Assembly: GCA_036362985.1 (NCBI GenBank)
Contig: JAYGXS010000001.1
Span: forward strand, 69,701,190-69,765,189
Direction: 5' to 3'
Origin: Ligula intestinalis
Lineage: Eukaryota > Platyhelminthes > Cestoda > Diphyllobothriidea > Diphyllobothriidae
DNA length: 64,000 bases
Shown piece by piece: positions 57,113 to 64,000 of the stretch (the stretch's first letter is position 1; each line of letters opens with the position of its first letter). The notes under the pieces are model-generated. The model saw only the letters and a program-made list of their open reading frames with translations. It made no database searches and was not told the DNA's origin. A program made the position numbers and the translations under genes.

Positions 57113-57911
57113 AACATATGTTTTAAACACTTTCAAATGTCAAACGTTAATAGAGGAGAAGCGTTGTGAAAATTTCGAACGGGTCTGTAGCTGACTCGGT
57201 GAAAGTCTCCTGCGACTGAATAACAGTACAAAAAAACGAATATACCCGACCAATAGGCAGTCAGATTGTGTTGCCATAGTACACAATTCGTCGTTTGTAA
57301 TAAAGTCGAAATGACAGGAGTATGTCATAATGGCTTAAACCTTTACTTACAATACGAAGGGTCAAGTAACCAAAACTCCGCATACGCAAGTCCAAATAAA
57401 TCCAAGTGAAATATGAGATAACCCTATTAAACTAAATAAGCGGTATGTGTACGTGAGCTCGCCCTAGCTGCTTCTACGGTGAGCGCCAAGCGATGCCTGG
57501 AAAGTTAACCATAGATCTTCCTCAAGGCAGCTAGAACAAAAAACAACAGCATTAACTGAAATTAAACAGCTAGAAATAGATGTTTGAAGTAAACATGGCA
57601 AAGTGAGTGATTGATAACTGGGATGGCTTAACCAGTTAGACAACGGAAATTGAAAGCAAATATGATTCAACCATTCGACGGTTGTGGAAACCCAAAACAA
57701 GTTTTGACAGACGCCTATCAGACTAAACAACGCAATTCCTTGTGAAAGAAGTGGAATATTCCAAAACGTCAACACGGAGAGCGTATACCACACTCGGCCG
57801 CCTAGTCCACGGGAAACCACAGATATATCAAGAAAAGTAGCGATGACAATGCTGTATTGCAACTGTGGGAAGCAACTAAGATAACGGCTATAAAACAATC
57901 GTCACAAATAA
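57113..57911. other. 3' flank of the DNAJC30-like gene, no gene called
   Basis: The 144-codon minus-strand frame at 57464-57898 lies directly downstream of the DNAJC30-like stop. It is rich in hydrophobic residues and has no family resemblance; I treat it as 3' untranslated or intergenic sequence. Confidence 0.45.
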
Positions 57912-58610
57912 TCACGAGCTAATCTCATTATTTTGTATTAATGGGATCGGTTCCTCGTAGTACTTTGTCAAGAAGTAAGCTCCAAGGATAGCTCCAAACG
58001 TGGTGATATAGAAAACGACGACGAAGCTCCTTTGATCCAGTCGGTAGTCAAAGGCACTTTTGCTTAGCGAAATGTCTGCACGCTCGCGCCAGATATCATT
58101 AAGATGTTTATTATAGGAGCGAGCATATTGTGAAGTGAAAGGAATATCGCTGGATTTACGCAACATATCGGGGTCGAGGCCTGATGACATCTCACTCCTG
58201 TGTTTCGGGATGACTAACCCGCGATCATAGTCCATACGCTTAACTGGATCACCAAGAATTTCGTATGCGCCGGAAATTTCTTTAAATTTCGTGCTTGCTT
58301 CACTGCTTGAACTTTTGTCGGGGTGGTGTAACTTCGAGAGGGAGTAGAATGCCTCCTTTATTTCTCTTTGAGTGGCCTCTGGGGAAAGCCCAAGCACTTT
58401 GTACAAATTTTCCACTTTGGGTGTGCTGGCAGAGAAAGAAAGCTTCGGAATATAATTCAATCTGAGTGCGCCGGCGCGCCTGGCCCACATTGAGAGCCCC
58501 AGGGCCATCAGGATATCGGTACGAAAGTCAACACAAAGATTCCGCGCTAATATCAGCAAATTAAAACGTTGTAGGTTGGTAAAAAGTCGCTGGTTATAGA
58601 ATGATGGCAA
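57912..58610 (-). CDS. DNAJC30: DNAJC30-like mitochondrial J-domain protein, single exon
   Basis: 232 codons from ATG 58610, or 198 from the second ATG at 58508, which leaves a basic leader (MALGLSMWARRAGALRLNYI) like a mitochondrial presequence; I favour 58508. J domain at residues 68-132 of the longer form: NLYKVLGLSPEATQREIKEA, the essential HPD at 96-98 (LHHPDK), FKEISGAYEILGDPVKRMDY. A transmembrane segment at 195-215 (SFVVVFYITTFGAILGAYFL) lies near the C-terminus. J-domain proteins stimulate Hsp70 ATPase; DNAJC30 in vertebrates is an inner-membrane protein linked to complex I and ATP synthase and is also intronless and about 226 aa. The assignment rests on the presequence, early J domain and single C-terminal membrane helix; another mitochondrial DnaJ is possible. 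Confidence 0.8.
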   Translation of the reverse strand: MPSFYNQRLFTNLQRFNLLILARNLCVDFRTDILMALGLSMWARRAGALRLNYIPKLSFSASTPKVENLYKVLGLSPEATQREIKEAFYSLSKLHHPDKSSSSEASTKFKEISGAYEILGDPVKRMDYDRGLVIPKHRSEMSSGLDPDMLRKSSDIPFTSQYARSYNKHLNDIWRERADISLSKSAFDYRLDQRSFVVVFYITTFGAILGAYFLTKYYEEPIPLIQNNEISS

Positions 58611-59740
58611 CTCAGACTAGGTCGATTGGATTTATTTTTACAAAATAAGATTCTCTTACATTAAAATTTTTTCTTGCTACGATGTAAATGATGGTTTATT
58701 AGTTTGATTTGGGTTCATTCTGGCAGTTCCCTCCGGCGCAAACTCATTGGCACAGGCAGCTAAAAGTCTGAGATAGTCGCTTTCGTCTCGGGACTTTAAT
58801 GAACAAGGCACTTTTCTTGTCCTTCACCAACAGTTAACTGCAAAATAAAACTCACAAAAGTAAAGTATTCGTGGTCGAATACACATATTCCACAAAAGTG
58901 CAGGCCCTAGTTCAAGGGCTTTTGACGCTGTTTAACTAAATTCGATTACTCAGCTGGTTATTAAGAATCATTAATTTGGTAGTAGAGATTTCAGCCAGAA
59001 TTATTAGGGGAACTACGGTGCAAGCTGCCTAAAAATACTATCAGAAGTTAAAAATCCTGAATTAAATTTTCCAATTTAATTTAAAAACAACTTCCAATTT
59101 AATTTAATTGAATTTCCAATAAATCATCATTTCCGCATCCTTAAATGAGCAATTTACGGTGAAGCAGCAGAAGGTTAAAAAAATAATTAACAGTATTAAT
59201 GAGTATAGAGTTGAGTTCATACCGGCACATTGGGATGATTATAATCTTACTCATTTTGGGCATGGGTATAATGGAGGAGGAATTGACGTGATTTATATTT
59301 ATTACGTGGAAATGTGCCTGAATAAATATCTTACGCCTTGCTTGGGCCAGAGAAATATGAGGACTTGCATAAACGGCTTCAATGGATACAAGAATGTGCT
59401 AGAAAGCTGTTTGGAGTGCCTCCATTCCTACACTGAGTCATCGCACACAAAGGCGCCGTGAACTAACACGCTGTCAGGACTGTGGCTCTCATCTGTTGTT
59501 ATTAGACGATGTCCCGGATCATGTGTCATCAAGCAATAAATAAATACACCACTGATTATACGCAGCCCTTTTGTGAGCGATACTTGCTTTGTGGGAATAC
59601 ACTCCTGCTCATGGTCGACTGCTTTCTCTTCATCTCTCGTGCTGGCTCTGGCACAACAGTCAGTCTAGCTCACAGTTTCTGCTAATACCAATTACCAGGC
59701 GTGGGTCATAACAGATTTTCGCGGCAAATTCTCATTTACA
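58611..59740. other. Intergenic, ending in a probable LTR/leader of the gag fragment at 59741
   Basis: 58611-59400 shows nothing recognised. 59400-59740 directly precedes the gag start and contains AATAAATAAATACACC near 59536, as expected for the R/U5 part of an LTR. No second LTR was found, so the border is unknown. Confidence 0.4.
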
Positions 59741-60400
59741 ATGGCTGACAAATACGTTGACTTTAAACAACTTTTGCAGAAGCAGAAGCTGAAGCTGATG
59801 AAAGCACTCACTTTTAAGGTGTTCAGCTCATCCGCAGGCTAATCAAATCCTGCTGGTAGTTCGGAACTCGTCGATCATCTCGCCGGCAGCATCAGTGAAT
59901 TCCTATGTGACCCGAGAGCCCAGATTTATTTTGATTCCTTGTGCAAACAATACGAGAACTTGTTCTCTGTCTATTTGGCCGCCCAAGATGCTGCATGCAA
60001 GGCGCCACTCTTACTCCGTAAAGTGGGTTTTGTCAAGCACAAACGATATGCCAACTTACCTCTTACTTAGAACCCACAATAAATTTTTTTCGAGGAAACC
60101 TTGAAAACATCGTCGCAGACTTTTAGTGAGCAGTCATGCCTATTCAAAACTCTACTCCAGTGCCGCCAATTGTGCAAACGGAGATCCGATGGTTTCATCG
60201 CATACACCGACATTGTCAGTTGTGAATGTGGGCATTTTTAGCCTGGTCCTCTTATAGAAGACCAGTTTAAATGCCTCATATTCACCTGCGGTCTCCAGCC
60301 CCCAAGGGTGCGATATCTCAGCACATCGCCTGTTCCGTGTGTGACAGAGCAACTCAGTCACACTCCAAGAACTGGCTGCCGAGTGTCAAGCACTGATTAA
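59741..60400 (+). pseudogene. Ty3/Gypsy-type gag pseudogene
   Basis: ATG 59741 opens MADKYVDFKQLLQKQKLKLM; after a stop the frame continues SELVDHLAGSISEFLCDPRA, YENLFSVYLAAQDAACKAPL, two more stops, FEETLKTSSQTFSEQSCLF and later DQFKCLIFTCGLQ. This is the gag layout of flatworm Gypsy elements (SISEF-DP…, KYEDLF, LLLRKL, FEETVKTLSQIFGEQ, DQFKCLIFVCGL). Several stops show it is dead. It is related to but distinct from the gag at 62580-63586. No pol follows. Confidence 0.75.
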
Positions 60401-60479
60401 TATAGCATACGATTCAGCCATTACTCAAGGCAATTATACTGCTTGCTCAGGCCATAGGGTCGTGGTAGAATAGCCGCAT

Positions 60480-60720
60480 CCACTTATACGGCTAAAGCTA
60501 TCGCTGGGGGTTGAGTCAAACCCAGCATTTGCGGTCTTCAGACCATGGTTACTTAGTGCAGGTGAGAAGTCAGTGAAGGCCAGAGTAGTGGGAAGAATGT
60601 ATTGTGTACACAAGGGAAAGGAGAATAGATGGAGGAAGTTGGACTTGGGAGAAGATTGACTGCGTCCCAAATGACTGTCTGAGAGCAGTAAGGCAGTAGA
60701 CATAGAGAGCGCTTTCATTG
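60480..60720 (-). repeat. Inverted third copy of the LTR-like repeat seen at 4640-5460
   Basis: On the minus strand, TTGTGTACACAATACATTCTTCC then GCACTAAGTAACCATGGTCT match the plus copy at about 5325-5400 with scattered differences. It lies after the gag fragment but on the opposite strand, so it belongs to another insertion. Confidence 0.5.
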
Positions 60721-61494
60721 ACTATGTCGGCTTGTGATTGGTTGGCCGACGTGTTGTTTGACACAGTTGTTGGACAGTGTGTGGGAGGTCATCTTAGTGG
60801 GCGGTCCAGACAGATTGAAGTCACGACAGGAAGACCAGACATCAGAAGGTAACGACCCACAACAAAGCAACCCTCCAAGGCGAAATCACTGCCCTCTCCT
60901 TGTCGGCACTCTGGCGCATGGAATTTTCATCTGGATTGTATATTGCACCCACATCGGCGCCTGAGCTGCAACGAGATGGGGTATTCTGATGGGATCCGTC
61001 AATCATCAGCTTGTGTAGGCAAACCTCCCTCCGCCAATTCCAATAAAAAAACACCATCTAAGACCAAAACACAAATCTAAACCGCAATCTTTTGGCAATT
61101 CTCTGAGTCTGTGAGAAAAATTCCAAATCAATACAGCTGATGGCCGGAAGCTAGTTAATATATTTCTCAACGGTCACTCAGTTCGCTGACAAATAGACAC
61201 TGCTTCAGCGAGATTTTGGCAGTCACTTGGCACCCCCATGATGCAATATAGTTCTCGGTCCACCACAAGTACGTGTGGAGGGTCTTGTACCTGTACTGAG
61301 TAACTGCCATGCTGTGTTTCTTTCCGTAGCACTAACATACCTGCTACTTGCTACATCACAAAGTCTTATCTCAATATACTTGGTCCTGCAGACCCCGCCA
61401 AGGACTTTCCCCAGTGGTTTGCTCCAGTGTTCCGAAATGGCCTGCTCCGTTGCAAACATACACAAGCCATGCTGCACCTTTGTCCTGCAAGTCA
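60721..61494. other. No recognised gene
   Basis: Open frames on both strands (for example 61223-61495 minus) have no recognisable domain. It may be further retroelement debris given its position between two LTR-type elements. Confidence 0.4.
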
Positions 61495-61499
61495 ACCAG

Positions 61500-61849
61500 T
61501 CTTACGCACGAAAAAGGCCGAGATGTCATCGCCTATGTTTGCCTCGTGTGAGTCCCTAAGAAAGAACAGGAAAATAAGAGGGCAAAATCAGAAATCTTTG
61601 AGCGCAATTAGTATACAGATTAAAGGCAACAAACGCGTGTAAAGCTATGCCCATCGAGCCAATCAGCTTTTGTCCTGGCATGGAAAACGGTGCAAATGGC
61701 TTGTGACTCAACAGCTAACTGCAGCTTAAATTTTGAATTAGTGATTGATTGACTGCCAGTCGGCATTGGAAACATGTAGACCGATCGGTAGCCTGTTGTG
61801 GGCGCGGCTGCTTGCTGCATGCTGTCTGCCTGTTAGGCCTGTCCTAACA
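61500..61849 (-). repeat. 3' LTR of the deleted Gypsy element
   Basis: It begins TGTTAGGACAGGCCTAACAG on the minus strand directly after the polypurine tract. Its far end is slightly decayed (CGTAAGA in place of the CGTTACA terminus). Confidence 0.85.
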
Positions 61850-61988
61850 CTCCCCTCTTTTGAGATGAATCGTAAGATTTGAGTTGCGGGTTCACTTGTA
61901 ACGGAACCGTTTGCATTCTTTTCCGGCCTGCTCATCTGGAGGCTGAAGTTCGTGCCATTTTTGCGCTGGAGTCCCTCGTCGAAGGGTC

Positions 61989-62207
61989 TTAGGAGACGGC
62001 GGCGGTCGTAGGAGAAGAGGATTGGGACTTTATTAGGGCATCATTCCTTTTTCGCGCTTTGTTGCGAGTTGACCCACCAGGTGTCTGACGGAGCTCCGAA
62101 GCTGTTGGCGCTTTCTGTCCTGGTTCCTCTTCCTTCTTTTTCTCCTCGTTGTGTACCTTGGCAGGAGTTGGAGTTGTCGACATCAGATTTGTTATCAGCT
62201 GATTCAA
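61989..62207 (-). pseudogene. Probable C-terminal tail of pol after the internal deletion
   Basis: About 70 codons, Lys/Glu/Ser/Thr rich (EEKKKEEEPGQKAPTASELR), ending shortly before the polypurine tract. Its place fits the low-complexity C-terminus of a Gypsy integrase, but there is no domain to prove it. Confidence 0.4.
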
Positions 62208-62263
62208 TTTGGTGAGACTCGGCTAAGTTGAATGCAGGCCATTGCAAATGGGGTTAAGTGCTA

Positions 62264-62580
62264 AATCCAGGAGGCTGATTTCTCGATCCAATCAAAGCTA
62301 ATTAAGTGAAGACTCGGACGGTTCGTAAGGTAGCACGTCCTCTTGAACCGAGTGCCCTCAAAGAAAATTTCACATTCAAGCTCACCCGTAAGCCGGAAAA
62401 ATCGGCCAGAAACAATCATATCCTTTTTGTCCGCTGTGATCATTAGAGGCCGTCCAATCCTCTGCCATGTGCGCTTGGAGATGAAGCTGATGTCTGATGC
62501 CGTGTCCAGCTGGAGGCGTACAGGTTTGCTATTGATAGCGACGGTAAGGTACTTCCTCCTTGCCTCAAATTCTGTCTAGA
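62264..62580 (-). pseudogene. Retropepsin (protease) remnant of the deleted Gypsy element
   Basis: The frame reads YLTVAINSKPVRLQLDTASD then ISFISKRTWQRIG and later RPSLHLISFDWIEKSASW. LDTASD is the aspartic protease active-site motif, and the last piece is the usual end of Gypsy proteases (LLGLDWI). The expected RT does not follow; the sequence jumps to a short charged tail (61989-62207) before the polypurine tract. Confidence 0.85.
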
Positions 62581-63586
62581 ATGTGGCTAGGATTGTGTGA
62601 GACTGGAGACCCGGGTAAGATGAAGGGCGTTTGAAAAGTATCTTCTATCGCTTGCCTTGATTTGAGGGGCTGGCCGGCCGGACAGTGGTCTTCCTTATGC
62701 CCTCGTTTTTGGTATTTCTGACATACGTGCTTCCTGAATGGACAAAAAGCGAAAAAATGCCAACAACTGCACTGCCAATTTGCTGATGGAGGTTTTCTGA
62801 ATGTGCAGTTTTGAGATTTCTGTGGTGACGTCAATTTCGTACGAGTGACGGTATGAACGTTGGTGGCAGCAAACGAGGAACTGGGTTGCTCCACGATCGC
62901 ATAATTATAATTAAGATTCTTGAGCCACTGACACTCGGCCGTTAACGTCCGCAAAGTGGAGTCTGGGCCCTGTTCAATTTTGGAGAGCAGAGGCGTCCGG
63001 GTTTCAGCATCACGAGGTGACTGCATGACACTCACAAAAATGAGGCACTTAAATGAACCTCGGAGCTTGAACCTTTCACACTCACGGTTGACGATACTGG
63101 CGAATGTCAGAAAATCATCCGTCTCGTCCTTGACCAGCTTGAGACACTAGTATCGTATGCTGAACAGGGGGAACTTCTCGCTGAAAATCTCTGACAGGAG
63201 ATTGATGGTTTCATTCAAAGTGAAGTCATGAGGGTTTTTCGGCAAAATTGTATCGGTGTACCACTCTCGCTCTTTGGTGTCCAGTTTGCGTAATATCAGG
63301 CGCACCTTCCCAGCATCATCAGCCTTGGCAAACTACACACGGAATATGTCATCACAAAGTTTCAAACAAGCGTCGAAGGTAACGCCGGAGTCGGGATCAT
63401 AAGTGAACTCTGTGACAGAAGCAGCTGCTGCGTCCGCTGATGCGGACTGTTTCGCAGAAGAATCTGGGTCAGAAAAATGCAAACTGAATTTTTGCATCAT
63501 GGACTCCAACAACTTCATGTGAGCCGCTTAGAATTGAGTTTTTGATGCTGCAGGATTGCTAGCAATTGTTCTGTAAAGATTGACAT
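62580..63586 (-). pseudogene. Gag pseudogene of the deleted Gypsy element
   Basis: It starts MSIFTEQLLAILQHQ at 63586, shifts frame near 63518, and has a stop after CDDIFRV (63333) and another near 63150. Recognisable pieces: SVTEFTYDPDSGVTFDA, EREWYTDTILPKNPHDFTLN, FASIVNRECERFKL, FKCLIFVSVMQSPRDAETRT, and a zinc knuckle decayed to CWHFFAFCPFRKHVCQKYQK then RGHKEDHC (a knuckle Cys in CQKC is Tyr). Confidence 0.85.
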
Positions 63587-63616
63587 AGTGTGTTCTGAAT
63601 CTGTGTTGCCAATTGC

Positions 63617-63966
63617 TGTAACGGCAGCCAAGGCCGAGATTTCACTGCCTAGATGTGCCTTGTGTGAGTCCCTAAGGAAGAACACGACAATAAGAGGGCA
63701 AAAGCAGAAGTCTTTGAGCGCAATTAGTAAAACAGATTTAAGGTAACAAACGCGTTTAAAGCTATGCCCATCGAGCCAATCAGCTTCTGTCCTGGCATGG
63801 ACAACTGTACAATAGGCTTGTGACTCAATGGCTAACTGCAGCTTAAATGTTGAATTATTGATTGATTGACTGGCTGTCTGTGTTCGGTGCGTGTAGGCCG
63901 ATCGACAGCCTGCTGTAGGCACGGCCGCTTGCTGTATGCTCTCTGCCTGTTAGGCTTGTCCTAACA
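63617..63966 (-). repeat. 5' LTR of the deleted Gypsy element
   Basis: The minus strand begins TGTTAGGACAAGCCTAACAG and ends …GGCTGCCGTTACA. The next bases, GCAATTGGCAACACAGATTC, are where a primer-binding site should be; I cannot assign the tRNA. Confidence 0.85.
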
Positions 63967-64000
63967 ACTAGTTCCGTATGCAGCCTTGCCTTTTGTCGCT

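Larger units (their letters stand above)
61500..63966 (-). mobile_element. LTR retrotransposon (Ty3/Gypsy, CsRn1-like), internally deleted copy
   Basis: Two 350-bp LTRs (61500-61849 and 63617-63966) in direct orientation flank 1767 bp. On the minus strand the 5' LTR begins TGTTAGGACA. The 3' LTR is preceded by a polypurine tract AAAAGAGGGGAG (about 61861-61850). Flanking 5-mers ACCAG (61495-61499) and ACTAG (63967-63971) look like a target-site duplication with one change. The interior keeps gag, protease and a short C-terminal tail but no RT, RNase H or integrase. The LTRs differ by perhaps 15% by eye, so the insertion is old. Confidence 0.88.

Noticed and set aside
57464..57898. 144-codon minus-strand hydrophobic frame after the DNAJC30-like gene
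   Set aside because: Low-complexity hydrophobic/serine composition and no family; no evidence of a second cistron in a eukaryotic locus.
59159..59461. 100-codon plus-strand frame and an overlapping frame with KYEDLHKRLQWIQECARKLF
   Set aside because: The second peptide looks protein-like but has a stop just before it and no credible donor after it; recorded only as a possible exon relic.
1..64000. CRISPR arrays, bacterial operons, ribosome binding sites
   Set aside because: The window is eukaryotic: spliced genes, LINEs and Penelope-like elements. No regularly spaced direct repeats were seen.

Overview
This is eukaryotic DNA. Genes are split by GT..AG introns, several of only 25-66 bases. 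Repeats include a Penelope-like element, CR1/Jockey-like LINEs and Ty3/Gypsy (CsRn1-like) LTR elements. This combination, with very short 5' introns and multi-kilobase 3' introns in one gene, suggests a parasitic flatworm (trematode or cestode). That is an inference; no species is claimed.

Layout. Positions 1-32431 (minus strand, possibly starting at 36275) hold most of the 5' half of HYDIN, the central-pair protein of motile cilia. Fifteen exons were placed by matching translated pieces to the remembered order of the HYDIN family and by splice sites and phase; the gene runs off the left edge. Its large introns hold a Penelope-like element (18883-22643, with a 400-N gap), a 339-bp inverted-repeat element, tRNA-like SINE pieces, an unusual trinucleotide/pyrimidine tract, LTR-like repeats and hammerhead-ribozyme-like motifs. 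Positions 37881-45866 are a LINE graveyard: two related CR1/Jockey-like elements head to tail on the minus strand, plus a possible R4-like fragment next to a 10-N gap. Positions 47352-47647 hold two spliced minus-strand exons of an unrecognised gene. Positions 48927-53482 (plus) hold a complete nine-exon WD-repeat gene of 463 codons, six of whose eight introns are 25-66 nt. Positions 57912-58610 (minus) hold an intronless DNAJC30-like J-domain membrane protein gene. Positions 59741-63966 hold Ty3/Gypsy debris: a plus-strand gag pseudogene and a minus-strand element with two 350-bp LTRs that kept gag and protease but lost RT, RNase H and integrase.

How the genes relate. HYDIN works in motile cilia. 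The WD and DnaJ genes have no evident functional link to it in the sequence. The most interesting object is the Penelope-like element: its RT/GIY-YIG reading frame ends at a TGA in a tobacco-mosaic-virus-type readthrough context (CAA TGA CAG CCA), and the same frame then stays open for 210 codons, carries 34-residue repeats, and ends inside the downstream terminal repeat.
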